A stretch of DNA of 45,089 nucleotides from a virus. The stretch is from positions 1 to 45,089 of IMG/VR virus record IMGVR_UViG_3300042305_000698. One strand, 5' to 3'. Below the pieces are notes generated by a model, which was given only the letters and a program-made list of their open reading frames with translations, was not told the DNA's origin and made no database searches. Positions 8,867-17,718 of this stretch are shown piece after piece. Both the position numbers and the translations under genes were made by a program. Numbering within the stretch: position 1 is the stretch's first letter; every line of letters begins with the position of its first letter.

Positions 8867-8907
8867 TCGCCGATGCGCCAGTTATTCATACCGCCCCCGG
8901 CGCCCAT
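8863..8907 (-). CDS. Possible 14-residue micro-gene bridging two virion genes
   Basis: An ATG sits in a TAATG overlap with the stop of the 764-residue gene, and its own TGA sits in an ATGA overlap with the next gene. It encodes MGAGGGMNNWRIGE. The only support is that both junctions follow the exact coupling pattern used throughout this block; the gap of 40 bases would otherwise be non-coding. It may simply carry terminating ribosomes to the next start rather than make a functional peptide. Confidence 0.3.
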   Translation of the reverse strand: MGAGGGMNNWRIGE

Positions 8908-11201
8908 TAATACCATCCCCGGCGCCCAAAACCCGTGTTAAAGCCACCGTGAGCGGGCGGGAGTTCCCCAAGACCTGCGCGTTGCGAAAGCGTGTTGGCG
9001 CGGTCGCGGGCGCGGCCTGCCGCCCGCTCACGGGCTTGCCGGGCTGCGTACTGAGCGTCGGACATCCCGCGCAACTGGCCGTAGGTCACGTTGCCCGGGT
9101 CTAAGGCGCGATATTGATTGACGAGCCCCTCGTACTCGCTGTCCAGGGCGGCGCGATCAGCGTCCTGATATTGCCTCCGAAGAACCTCGGCATCGCGGCC
9201 CCGCCGAACTTGCTCGGCCTCTGTTGGCATGAGGCGGTCCAGCACACTGCCGCCAGTCCGATCAGCGAAGTTCCGGTAGCCCTGTCCAAGGCTGCTCGCC
9301 AAACCACTGAGCGCACTAGCGCCTCCGCCTAGCGATCCCAGCAAATCGTCTCGCCCTCTCCCAAACGCGCTCCCCGAAGCGCCATAGAACTGATCCATGC
9401 CACTGTTCATGGACTCGGCGTTTTGCCGCATCATGCCGGCAAGCTGGCCGCCGGCCTGGCCGAGCAGTGATCCGGGCATAGATTGGCTGGAGTAATAGGC
9501 GTCTTCCATACCCCTGCGAGAATCTCTGGCAGAGCCAGTCAGGGCATCCAGGAGGGAGCTGCCGGCGACCGTGTCTCGCGCCATGCCCAGTTCGGAAAAC
9601 GCCGCACCGCCAGCCCTGCCGATGCGATCCTGAGAAGAACGAAGATCGTCGTCGATTCCAGAAAACCCACGGTTCGCAAAATCGGAGAATCCAGCCGCAG
9701 CGTCACCGCGAAGCGAATCGATTTGCCCGAAACCGCGCCTCCCGGCCGCGTTAATGCCGCGCGCACCAGACGCGCCGAGATCACCCAGAGACGAGTAGCC
9801 GCGCCCGGCGGCCGACTGAATGCCAGAAGATCCGCTTTCCCCAATTGATCGAAGAGCGTCGTACGCCTGCCCACCAATGCCGCGCAGCCGCTGCGATGCA
9901 TCGCCGGCGCCGCCCCGGATGTTGCCCATGACGGCAGCGTCCTGGAAATCCATGGCGCGATTGGCAAAAGGCATCCTGGACTGGAATGGCGGCGCGTATG
10001 CAGGGTCCTGATACCATTCCCGGGCTCGCGGGCCAGTCGGCTGTTCGTCGGAATCCGAAGCTCCGCCGCCCCCAGCGGCCACTCCTGATCGCGGGGCCGT
10101 TGTGGGCGAGCCATAGCTGCCTTGCGCAAAGGCTAACGGAGAGCCCCCGGCCGACAGCCGGACCCCACCGCCACCGCCCCCCGGATCAATGCCAGAGCCA
10201 GATAGTCCACTGGCGATCTGCCCGGCCACTCCGAGTTGACCCATCCCAAGCTCGCGTGCCAGCCCGAGCTTGGCAAGGTCGCGGTTGTAGTTCAGCCCGG
10301 TTTGATAGGCGGCAAGGTCGGCATTGGCAAGCGCGCCCAGGGCCTGACCGCGAGCGTTTGTCGCAGACGATCCGTAAGCACCCATGGCCTGGTTGGCCGA
10401 TGATCCGATTGCACCCTGGGCAGTCCCCATCGACTCGCCGACGCCACCACCGGCCGCGCCAAGCGCCCCGTACATGCCACCCATGGCGGAGGAAGACGTA
10501 GACCCAATGCCGCCAGCGGCCGAACCGAGCGTGCCGTACAGATTGCCGGCCGCGGAGGCCATGGCAGACCCAAGCTGCGCCGCGTTCCCACCAAGGCCAG
10601 CCAGCGTAGCGCCGTAGGACTGACCAAGCGAACCAGCGAGGCCGCCGCGAGCGTTCGCGGCCTGGCCGCCAAGCGCCGAGTAGGACTGCCCCAGCGAACC
10701 ACCGAGAGAAGCAGCAGACCCTCCCAGGGATGCGAGCGCACTGTCGCGCCCGACACCGTATTGCGCCATGGCCTGCTGGTTGGCAGTCTGGGCGTCGGCC
10801 ATCGCCTTGGCCCATGCGCTTTGGTTCGCGGCCCAGGCGCCCATGGCTCCGCCCGCGGCCTGGCCGTAACCGCTCATGGCGGCAGTAGCGGCGTTCGCAA
10901 GTCCAGCCTGCCGGGCCATTTCGGCCTGGCCGGAGGCCGCCATTTGATTGCCATACAGGTTGCCGAGAGCCGTCCCGTATGTCCCGTACAGGCCGGCGGT
11001 GGACTGCCCTAGCGACCCCAAGCCCTGCGAGTAGGCCCCGAACCCCTGGGCGGCGCTGGCCTGTCGGGCATTATCGCTCCCAAGGGCGCTATTAAACATA
11101 TTGGCATAGGCGCCGGCCGCCGAGGCGGCGTATTGGGCGTTTGTGGCGATTTTGCCAGCCGGCAGGACAAAATCGCGCCAACTACTGGGCATAAATGCCA
11201 T
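8907..11201 (-). CDS. Large Gly/Ala/Ser repeat virion protein
   Basis: A 764-residue protein of very low complexity. Residues about 40-330 are a chain of glycine zipper-like units such as GSLGQSYSALGG, GSLGQSYGATLAG, GNLYGTLGSAAGG and GGMYGALGAAGGG, repeating every 20-25 residues. Residues about 330-400 are a Gly/Ser/Pro linker with GGGGGG. The second half repeats units such as GIQSAAGRGYSSLGDLGASG and GFSDFANRGFSGIDDD. The C-terminal 100 residues are ordinary charged helix. Strong internal repetition and context suggest an internal core, tape-like or ejection protein that can insert in membranes, but no family is recognised. Confidence 0.55.
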   Translation of the reverse strand: MAFMPSSWRDFVLPAGKIATNAQYAASAAGAYANMFNSALGSDNARQASAAQGFGAYSQGLGSLGQSTAGLYGTYGTALGNLYGNQMAASGQAEMARQAGLANAATAAMSGYGQAAGGAMGAWAANQSAWAKAMADAQTANQQAMAQYGVGRDSALASLGGSAASLGGSLGQSYSALGGQAANARGGLAGSLGQSYGATLAGLGGNAAQLGSAMASAAGNLYGTLGSAAGGIGSTSSSAMGGMYGALGAAGGGVGESMGTAQGAIGSSANQAMGAYGSSATNARGQALGALANADLAAYQTGLNYNRDLAKLGLARELGMGQLGVAGQIASGLSGSGIDPGGGGGGVRLSAGGSPLAFAQGSYGSPTTAPRSGVAAGGGGASDSDEQPTGPRAREWYQDPAYAPPFQSRMPFANRAMDFQDAAVMGNIRGGAGDASQRLRGIGGQAYDALRSIGESGSSGIQSAAGRGYSSLGDLGASGARGINAAGRRGFGQIDSLRGDAAAGFSDFANRGFSGIDDDLRSSQDRIGRAGGAAFSELGMARDTVAGSSLLDALTGSARDSRRGMEDAYYSSQSMPGSLLGQAGGQLAGMMRQNAESMNSGMDQFYGASGSAFGRGRDDLLGSLGGGASALSGLASSLGQGYRNFADRTGGSVLDRLMPTEAEQVRRGRDAEVLRRQYQDADRAALDSEYEGLVNQYRALDPGNVTYGQLRGMSDAQYAARQARERAAGRARDRANTLSQRAGLGELPPAHGGFNTGFGRRGWY

Positions 11202-11245
11202 GTGTGTCTCCTGCTAAATAATGTCCATCTGGTGCGACATAGGTT

Positions 11246-12205
11246 TCACCCCGGATTAACCCGCGCTTTAGCCTGCGCATACTGGAGCGTCACCGTGCAT
11301 GTTTCGGGGTCCACCACCCCAGAAACGGCCTTGTCGTACATAACGACCGGCATCTTCCCGGCCTTCTGGATCGGCACGTTCGGCGGCGGGCGCGGATTGG
11401 GCTCCGCCCCTTTGCCGCCGCCCTGCACAAGAATGAGGAACAGGTTTTCGATGAACTGCCGAAGATCGGTGACTTTGGTGTTGTTCTCGGTGATGAAGGT
11501 CTTGCGTGCGTCCATGTAGACGCCTGAATTGTTGTAAACATCACCCTCATTGACGACGTTGTTGTTGACAGTTGTGTTGGTCGTCACCGTGTTGTCGAAA
11601 TAGTTATCCCCAGCAAAATTGTTGACCGACTGCTGGTAGAAGTTTGAGGTGGCGTCAATGTTGGTGGAGAAGTCGTTGTAGCTCTGATCAACAAATTGCT
11701 GCGTGTACCACTCGCTGATGTTCTGGAAGTTAAGCGTATTGTTGGTCAGATTGTAGTAGGTGTCGTAGTAATTGTAGTCACTGAACGCCTGGCTGTTAAA
11801 CTGTTGCGGGTTGTTGTACTCAGCATTGAAAAAGTAGTTGTCCCCGTACGCGGTGTCTCCACCCCAGTAGTTGTTGTCTCCAGAGTGAAACGAATTGTCG
11901 GTCTGGTTGGTGAAGAAGCGACCGTTCCAGTCGGTCCCTGGATACTGATTCCAGTTGATTGGCTGGAGCCCGTTATAGTAGTCGTCCAACGCATTGCCGT
12001 TGGGGCTGGCCGCGGTCCTGATGTCACCCGAGCTACTGCGAGCGGGTATAACTCCGCCGCGCGGTGGCCTGGACCTTGCTGCGGCGTCGAACTGCACCGG
12101 CCCCCGCGTGGCCAGCGGCTGCGCGCAGTTCGCCAGAGACTGCATGGCCCCTTGCGGCTGATTGCCAAACTGGTTGGCTATTAGCTGGGCCTGCTGCGTG
12201 AACAC
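11246..12205 (-). CDS. Asn/Tyr-rich putative tail or fibre protein
   Basis: A 319-residue protein of striking composition. Residues about 75-215 are dominated by Asn, Tyr, Asp, Thr and Phe with almost no Lys or Arg (examples: NNYWGGDTAYGDNYFFN, DYNYYDTYYNLTNNT). The end of this part has VTTNTTVNNNVVNEGDVYNN, which looks like stacked short beta strands. A C-terminal domain follows with a short helix (DLRQFIENLFLILVQGG) and a proline-rich linker. It overlaps the nozzle-like gene upstream by one base. A trimeric fibre or tail-tip role is plausible from composition and position only. Confidence 0.5.
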   Translation of the reverse strand: MFTQQAQLIANQFGNQPQGAMQSLANCAQPLATRGPVQFDAAARSRPPRGGVIPARSSSGDIRTAASPNGNALDDYYNGLQPINWNQYPGTDWNGRFFTNQTDNSFHSGDNNYWGGDTAYGDNYFFNAEYNNPQQFNSQAFSDYNYYDTYYNLTNNTLNFQNISEWYTQQFVDQSYNDFSTNIDATSNFYQQSVNNFAGDNYFDNTVTTNTTVNNNVVNEGDVYNNSGVYMDARKTFITENNTKVTDLRQFIENLFLILVQGGGKGAEPNPRPPPNVPIQKAGKMPVVMYDKAVSGVVDPETCTVTLQYAQAKARVNPG

Positions 12206-14577
12206 TAGGAGGTGACTCCGCCTATGGTCAGGCCGTACAGGGCCACGGCCGCACTCTGCTGCGCACCGGATAGCTGCACCGCCAAATGCCGGTCTCCGCC
12301 AGAAGAGTTGTCAGAGAACCGGCCGGCGTATCTCGCCACCGCATGCCCGGTTGCATCTCCGAGTAAAGAGCGGTCCTTGCGCATGTCGATGGATGCGCCG
12401 GACGCGCCCGACACAACGCCCTCTCCTCGGTCGGAGACAACAGCGTTCGGCCTTGGCGACGGCGAGTTGTTGTAGTGTAGGTTGACAGCCAGCGTGGCGG
12501 TCGCCGCCGTTGGCTTGTACAGGACGCCGATGTGCCTGGTCGGCTCGTCCACAAGGGGCATCGGCCCGGAAAGGAACTTGTATTCGATGGAGGCCGTGCC
12601 GGCAGTTACGGCGTCCGTAAGCCCCGTGTTGGCCTTCAGCAATTCCCCGGACTGAGCGCCTACGATAAGTTTTTGCTGGCCGCCAATGCCGGCAACGCAT
12701 GCCGCCCCGATGCCCTGGCCGTAGACTTCCTCCCACCAAGTCTCTGTGGCCAGGCAATAGCACAGCGCCCGCGGAGGGATTGCGCCGTCCGATGGCTGGC
12801 AGTAATGAAATCGGATCACGCGCAACAGGGGGTCTGCTTGGACAAAGAACTTGGACGCCTTGGAGAAATCAATCAGGCCGTCGCGCCAGTAGTTATCAAC
12901 GGCCGCGGACAGCGGGGCCATCTCTGAGCCGTCATAGGCGTACAGGCCGAATGAATCGACCAAAAACACGGTGCCCTCAAAAGCCGCCCAGCATCGCTTG
13001 GTGAGCAGGCCGCGATATCCCAGCAGGGTGACGGCCGCGTCGATGACGGGCTGGCTCACGTACATCAGCCTGTACAGATGACGCTCTTGGCCAACCAAAA
13101 GCATAGAGCCGAACGGAATAAGAGCGACGACGCGATCTTGCTCGCCGTTGTTTTCCTGAATCACCAGCTCGTTAACGGACGGCACGGATTCCGGTTCGTC
13201 TATTTCAGAAAACATCAGCACATTCGGCCGCGAGCCGCTGGTGTTGGCGGCATACCACGCGCGGTCCTGGAACCAACATGCGTCTTCCATGTCAGACGGC
13301 GGCACGCCAAACCGGCGTGCGTTCAACTGGCCAGATGGGAGTGTGATGGGCATGATGGCGTAGCCCTCCCTGGCTGGCGAAATCAAGGCCGCCTCAGATA
13401 GCGTGTCTGTGTACGATGTCGGCAAGGCGCCGCCCTCACGGCGGAGGAGCGCCACGCGGTACAGCGCTATCGCCTGGTTGGCAGATGTGCGCCACAACTC
13501 CACGGCAGCGGCGCGGGCGTCGGCGTTTGAGTTTGACCAAGACCAATTAAATGTCTGGCCCCCATCGCCCGAGTTTACAGTCACAAGATCCGAGATGTCA
13601 GACGGGATAGGGCCGCCTTCCGCAATAGGTGTGTCGTCTACATACCGAATGGCGCAGCGATACGGGCCTTTCATTGGCGGCCGGATTAGCGCGGCGGCCT
13701 GCGCAGTGACGCCGGACACATCGGCCGCAGGTGGCTGAGAGTACGATCCGCGAGACAGGATGACTGGATTCGACAGGGCACCAAGCGTTGTGGCCGTGAG
13801 ATAGGCGGCGGCCCCACTTCCATCAAGCGTGCTGAATGCGACATCGACTCGGCCGGCATACCCAGTGCCTCCGCTGGTGGCCGTAAGCCCAGTTACTCCG
13901 TACACCATGACGCACTGCACGGCTGCGCCCGTGCCACCGCTTACGGCGTAGATGGTTGCAGCCGCTGTGGTTGTGGCGCCAGTTCCGGCGGCGAGCATGC
14001 GAACCCCTGACACCTTGCCGTCAGTGATGTCCACTTCACCAGCGGCGCCGGACACGCCGCCGAACGCGACGGTTGCCCCGTTGGTGTACCCGGTCCCTTG
14101 GTTGGAGACGAGAACCTGGCCAACCCCGCCGTCAACGAGAACACTCACGGACGCGCCAGTGCCACGCCCGCCTGAGAATTCAATCTGCGGATTAGATGTG
14201 TATCCAGACCCGGAAGATGTGATTATGACTCCGGCAACGCCGCCGTTTCGCAGTTGGGCTATGGCGGATGCGTGCTGGGAACTTCCGTCCGTAAGCCCGC
14301 CACCCCGGAACGTGACGGTTGGAGGGGCGTAATATCCGCTACCCGGGATCAGCACATCGACCGCGGCTGCTATTTGCGTGGAGTGCGCGGACACGGCCAC
14401 GGTGGGGCCTGCGGTAGGGCGCTGCATTCCGATAGGCTGAACGCCCGTCGATGCGCCGTCCCATCGGAAACCGCGCCCCCCACCATCCACCCCGTACACG
14501 TACTTGTAGCGCCCCTTGAAAATGGACACAGACCGCGCGCCGCTCATGGCCACGCCTGTGGGCTGGGCAAGATTCAC
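12205..14577 (-). CDS. Tail nozzle-like (tail tubular protein B type) protein with inserted beta repeats
   Basis: A 790-residue protein. The C-terminal two thirds read like a podovirus tail nozzle or P22 gp10-type stabilisation protein: AVELWRTSANQAIALYRVALLRRE, then LLVGQERHLYRLMYV, then KRCWAAFEGTVFLVDSFGLYAYDG, each a run of beta strands with conserved aromatic/Gly pattern. Residues about 50-290 hold an inserted series of GSGY / PTVTF / GGxG units (GSGYYAPPTVTFRGGG, GSGYTSNPQIEFSGG, GTGYTNGATVAFGG, GTGYAGRVDVAFS), a known beta-solenoid-type repeat of phage tails. It follows the adaptor gene and an 89-residue gene, the usual order for adaptor and nozzle. Overlaps its upstream neighbour by ATGA. 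Confidence 0.6.
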   Translation of the reverse strand: MNLAQPTGVAMSGARSVSIFKGRYKYVYGVDGGGRGFRWDGASTGVQPIGMQRPTAGPTVAVSAHSTQIAAAVDVLIPGSGYYAPPTVTFRGGGLTDGSSQHASAIAQLRNGGVAGVIITSSGSGYTSNPQIEFSGGRGTGASVSVLVDGGVGQVLVSNQGTGYTNGATVAFGGVSGAAGEVDITDGKVSGVRMLAAGTGATTTAAATIYAVSGGTGAAVQCVMVYGVTGLTATSGGTGYAGRVDVAFSTLDGSGAAAYLTATTLGALSNPVILSRGSYSQPPAADVSGVTAQAAALIRPPMKGPYRCAIRYVDDTPIAEGGPIPSDISDLVTVNSGDGGQTFNWSWSNSNADARAAAVELWRTSANQAIALYRVALLRREGGALPTSYTDTLSEAALISPAREGYAIMPITLPSGQLNARRFGVPPSDMEDACWFQDRAWYAANTSGSRPNVLMFSEIDEPESVPSVNELVIQENNGEQDRVVALIPFGSMLLVGQERHLYRLMYVSQPVIDAAVTLLGYRGLLTKRCWAAFEGTVFLVDSFGLYAYDGSEMAPLSAAVDNYWRDGLIDFSKASKFFVQADPLLRVIRFHYCQPSDGAIPPRALCYCLATETWWEEVYGQGIGAACVAGIGGQQKLIVGAQSGELLKANTGLTDAVTAGTASIEYKFLSGPMPLVDEPTRHIGVLYKPTAATATLAVNLHYNNSPSPRPNAVVSDRGEGVVSGASGASIDMRKDRSLLGDATGHAVARYAGRFSDNSSGGDRHLAVQLSGAQQSAAVALYGLTIGGVTS

Positions 14578-14843
14578 GCCGGACCTCGCGCGAAGAAAAG
14601 GCTTCCCGAGGCATTTTGGTAAATGACAGTCTCAACTGTGCCACTTTGGTAGCGGTGCAGCGAGATGACCGGCGCAGTGGAACCGCTATGCGTCGTCCAT
14701 GTCATGGACGCCAGGCCGCCACGTACCGTCAGCGCGCCGGGAGACAAAACCTGGAGATTAACCTGGGTGACGGCCGCGCCTGGTGGGATTGTGTACGGGC
14801 TAGCGTTCGTCGCAAGGCCGCCCCACTTGTTTATGACTATCAT
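14574..14843 (-). CDS. Small beta-rich tail protein, possible N-terminal part of nozzle module
   Basis: An 89-residue protein with WGGLATNASPYTIPPGAA, a phrase typical of the beginning of podovirus nozzle-like proteins (xxGGLNTxxSPYxxPPGxA), followed by beta strands ending in ASGSLFFARGPA. The next gene continues the same kind of protein, so these two genes may be one family protein split in two, either naturally or by a frameshift at the ATGA junction near 14574-14577. It overlaps the adaptor-like gene upstream by four bases. Confidence 0.5.
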   Translation of the reverse strand: MIVINKWGGLATNASPYTIPPGAAVTQVNLQVLSPGALTVRGGLASMTWTTHSGSTAPVISLHRYQSGTVETVIYQNASGSLFFARGPA

Positions 14844-15961
14844 GCGCCGCGATCCGCTAGCAGCGGACTCCTCCAGCCACCGTCATGCCAAACTTCCCGA
14901 GACCGGCCGGAAAGCGGCGCGAGCTGGTCTTGCTCCATCGCCAGTCGCAGGTCCCTCTGGTACATGGCAAACGCCTTGTCGGGGCTGTTCCCCCGGATGC
15001 GGGCCAGCCAGTAGTCGCAGCATGCGTCCATGGCTTGCTGCATGTGCGTTGCAACGTCAATCGGATCGGTGATCAGATATTTAGTCGATGAACTAATAGT
15101 TCCCGAGCCGCTCGTCGCCAGGCTTGTGTTGGTCGCCACGGAAACAATAGTCGCTTCCGAGACCCATGGCGTGAGCGACTCAATCGGACCCGGAACGTTG
15201 GTGCTGTCTCCGACTCGCAGGACGGCGCCAGCCATGGCCGAGGCGAAGAGCGTCCCCGTGCCGGTGACAGAACTGCCGGTCCTGGCAATCGTTCCCGCCC
15301 GCGTCACAGACTCATGGCCTGAATAGCGGAGCGGCCGGGCCGTGCGGCGGTAGGTGAAGTCGATGGTCTCCCGCTCGGTCGGGTAGCCAATGAGCTTGAT
15401 CGCCCACCCGTCAGAGTCCGGGTCTTTGATGATCGTCCAGTGCAGCGGTGCGCCCGAGGTGTTGCCGACACGCTCCAGCTTCATGGCCTGATCTGGTGTG
15501 ATGTAGGCGCCGCTCCACCAGTTGTATTCGTCCGAGGGCTCGTCCATGTTCCTGAAGTCGGCCGGAAGCGGATACACCGTGCGGTACAGTTGATAGGGTG
15601 CTGCCGTAACATCGGCCTTGAGCGCGAGTGCAGAATCCAAGACCAGGACAGAGCCCGATGTCCTGGAAGACACTCGGGCGATCTGCTCGCCGGTCTTCAG
15701 GTAACCCCCAGTCGCGGCCCACGCAGGCCATGTTCCTCCGGTGAGCGTGACCGTCGTTCCGCTGGAGGTGATGGTCCCAGTGGAATACGGCGCATCGGTG
15801 ATGACTCGGCCGTGAACGTGGTAGTAGGACCAGTCCCGAATGGTCGTTAGTTCCGCGTACGCCTTGTGAATGGCGGTGCGGATATCACGCTGCTCGGCAT
15901 CCTGCGGGCCCCCGAACGACGAGACGATCAAAGACTCAACGAGGTCGAAGTAGGTCAGCAC
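14840..15961 (-). CDS. Head-to-tail adaptor / tail tubular protein A-like
   Basis: A 373-residue protein starting with GTG at 15961. The N-terminal helices DLVESLIVSSFGG, DIRTAIHKAYAELTTIRDWSYYH and the C-terminal helices DVATHMQQAMDACCDYWLARI and KAFAMYQRDLRLAMEQDQ fit the alpha-helical ring part of gp11/gp4-like adaptors, with an inserted beta domain between them (residues about 55-290). It should sit under the portal and receive the nozzle. It is directly followed by the two nozzle-like genes. It starts in an overlap with a short upstream reading frame. Confidence 0.55.
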   Translation of the reverse strand: MLTYFDLVESLIVSSFGGPQDAEQRDIRTAIHKAYAELTTIRDWSYYHVHGRVITDAPYSTGTITSSGTTVTLTGGTWPAWAATGGYLKTGEQIARVSSRTSGSVLVLDSALALKADVTAAPYQLYRTVYPLPADFRNMDEPSDEYNWWSGAYITPDQAMKLERVGNTSGAPLHWTIIKDPDSDGWAIKLIGYPTERETIDFTYRRTARPLRYSGHESVTRAGTIARTGSSVTGTGTLFASAMAGAVLRVGDSTNVPGPIESLTPWVSEATIVSVATNTSLATSGSGTISSSTKYLITDPIDVATHMQQAMDACCDYWLARIRGNSPDKAFAMYQRDLRLAMEQDQLAPLSGRSREVWHDGGWRSPLLADRGA

Positions 15962-16047
15962 AGTGGCCTCACGGTGTTGGCTCGGCAGGAAGCAGCGTCA
16001 GCGTCATACGCGGCAGCATCGCCACGGCATCGTCCCACGTTAATCAC
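15955..16047 (-). CDS. Possible 30-residue coupled gene
   Basis: A GTG in a GTGA overlap with the stop of the 132-residue gene upstream opens a 30-codon frame whose TGA lies inside the GTG-CTGA start of the adaptor gene. Both overlaps match the coupling style of this block. Against it, another frame across the same bases reads a more protein-like LPRMTLTLLPAEPTP but has no good start, so the coding frame is unsettled and an old frameshift is possible. Confidence 0.25.
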   Translation of the reverse strand: MINVGRCRGDAAAYDADAASCRANTVRPLC

Positions 16048-16442
16048 AATGTCGCCGCCTCGCGGAACGCCTGATCTATGGCGGCAGCATCCATGCCGAG
16101 CGCCGCCCCGAACTGGCCGATCAGCGGGTGACCCCGCCGGACCTCTAGCCCGTACTCCCAGGCAACGCGGGCCTCGTCTCTAGCCGGCTGCGGCAGGGCG
16201 TCGATCATCGCGTCTACCTGTGCGAGAGAAACGCCAGAGCGGATCAGCCAGACCCGGAACTGGTAGGGACTCACGCTTGCCGGCACAGGATCGACAGCCT
16301 CGGCCATCTGCCATCCGACAGGCAGCGATTCCTCGGGAGAGGCCACGCAGCCGTCTGGCGGCACCCAGCCTGTTGGCGCGTCCGAGCGAACAAACGTAAC
16401 GACGCGGCCGTCCGACTCCCGAACGATTGCTAGTCTGCTCAT
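16044..16442 (-). CDS. Tail-associated conserved protein, unknown
   Basis: A 132-residue protein; the ATG at 16442 overlaps the stop of the preceding gene (ATGA), which favours it over an in-frame ATG six codons upstream. The first half is beta-rich (SRLAIVRESDGRVVTFV). The C-terminal half, from SPYQFRVWLIRSGVSLAQVDAM through a WEYGLEVRRGHPLI segment to IDQAFREAATL, follows a pattern common at the C terminus of phage tail-fibre-associated proteins (YQFRxxL, W-x-R-xP, xxxFxxA). It comes right after the glycine-rich adhesin, consistent with a fibre-assembly or chaperone role, which is an inference. Confidence 0.5.
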   Translation of the reverse strand: MSRLAIVRESDGRVVTFVRSDAPTGWVPPDGCVASPEESLPVGWQMAEAVDPVPASVSPYQFRVWLIRSGVSLAQVDAMIDALPQPARDEARVAWEYGLEVRRGHPLIGQFGAALGMDAAAIDQAFREAATL

Positions 16443-17335
16443 GGTTGCATCAAGATCCAAAGCCTGACCATGCCACCGCCGCCGTTACCGCCGACAGACG
16501 TGCTGGCGGACGAGTTCGTATCAGCACCTGCGCCGCCACCGCCGCCACCGCCGGGCCATCCGCCATTTCCACCGTGAGTCCACGCGCCGCTTGAGCCGCC
16601 AGTGTATGAGCCGCCACCGCCGCCATCGCCAGAGCCGTAGGCTGCCGAGACGGCGGCAACGCCTCCAGTCGTCGCGCCAGCAGGGCCGGTTGCAGTCTGA
16701 TTCAGCGACGTAGGTGCAGCCTTACGACGCGAGAACCCTTGGCCGCCGGCACCACCGGCCCGCGCCGTGGTTGTGTTGACGCCCGACCCGCCCCCACCAC
16801 CGCCGCCGCCAGGGTAAATGCCGCTCCCCGGAGCAGCGACACCATCTGCGCCGAGGCTGCCCGCGCCGCCTCGCCGGCCGGCGTGAGGATTTCCCAGAGT
16901 TTCCGCCGCGCCGTCGCCGCTCCAATTGAAGCCGCCTGCTGCCGAGCCGGTCGCGCCACCGGCCGCGAACAGGACTCCGCAGAATGACGCGGCAGCGCCA
17001 GCGCTGCCGTGCGATTGACCAGAGGAGCCTTGCGCGGCAGAAGATGAGCCTCCGCCACCACCGGCAGGGACTACGATCTGCCCGCCGCTAGGGATCTGAC
17101 TGCCGTACAGATACCCCGAAACGAACTCACCGGCAGACCCTCCTCTCACACCAAACCTGTTTGTGGTGCTGACCTGCCCTAACTGACCGCCGCTGCCGCC
17201 GCCGCCGGCGCCGCAAATCTCGTAGTAGATTGCAATCGCTCCAGCCGGCCGCGTCCACGCATACGTTCCAGGCGCGTCGAAAAATTGCTCTACGACGTTT
17301 CCGGCTCCCGGAAGTCCGAAGATGCCAGCGTTCAC
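16439..17335 (-). CDS. Glycine-rich tail fibre / adhesin
   Basis: A 298-residue protein. It opens with VEQFFDAPGTYAWTRPAGAIAI, the beta-strand start shared by many phage tail proteins (F-x-x-PGTYxWxxPAG), then runs into glycine stretches GAGGGGSGG, GGGGGSSS, GGGGGGGGSG and GGGGGGAG separated by short loops. This design is known from phage adhesins in which polyglycine type II helices pack together and the loops between them bind receptors. The C terminus VGGNGGGGMVRLWILMQP closes the domain. Likely a receptor-binding part. ATGA overlaps with both neighbours. Confidence 0.65.
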   Translation of the reverse strand: MNAGIFGLPGAGNVVEQFFDAPGTYAWTRPAGAIAIYYEICGAGGGGSGGQLGQVSTTNRFGVRGGSAGEFVSGYLYGSQIPSGGQIVVPAGGGGGSSSAAQGSSGQSHGSAGAAASFCGVLFAAGGATGSAAGGFNWSGDGAAETLGNPHAGRRGGAGSLGADGVAAPGSGIYPGGGGGGGGSGVNTTTARAGGAGGQGFSRRKAAPTSLNQTATGPAGATTGGVAAVSAAYGSGDGGGGGSYTGGSSGAWTHGGNGGWPGGGGGGGAGADTNSSASTSVGGNGGGGMVRLWILMQP

Positions 17336-17718
17336 AAGTCTGCTCCCAATGCAGTCACCACCATGCCCTCCGCGTTGTGCGTGGACACCCGCAGGGATTG
17401 CGAGGCGTTGGCTAGCACAAGATTGGAGTACAGGGTCGATACGCGCGTGCCCTTCGTAGTCGCACTGACGGTCGCGGCTGCCACGGACACTTCATCGAAC
17501 ATCCGGCTGGTCGTACCGTCGTTGATGAACAGCCTTACCATTCCCGCGGTCGTAGTGGTGGTTGCCTGAACAATCACCTCGGCCACCCTGGTCCCGGAGG
17601 TGACGCCCTGAATGAGGACGACGGTCGTTCCCGAGCCATCGCGAGCCGTGTTGGCGGTTGTGCCGATGGACACGGCCTCGCAGCGCGGGGTCACAGCAAA
17701 AGCAGGATTCGCAGCCAT
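17332..17718 (-). CDS. Conserved small beta-rich tail-associated protein
   Basis: A 128-residue protein with NPAFAVTPRCEAVSIGTTANTARDGSG, GTRVAEVIVQATTTTTAGMVRLFI and a strand-rich C terminus. I associate this pattern (NPxFxxTPR, AnTaRDG, TTxGMVRLF) with small conserved proteins that sit among phage fibre genes; the function is unknown, possibly fibre attachment or baseplate decoration. It sits between two fibre genes with four-base and one-base overlaps. Confidence 0.5.
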   Translation of the reverse strand: MAANPAFAVTPRCEAVSIGTTANTARDGSGTTVVLIQGVTSGTRVAEVIVQATTTTTAGMVRLFINDGTTSRMFDEVSVAAATVSATTKGTRVSTLYSNLVLANASQSLRVSTHNAEGMVVTALGADL

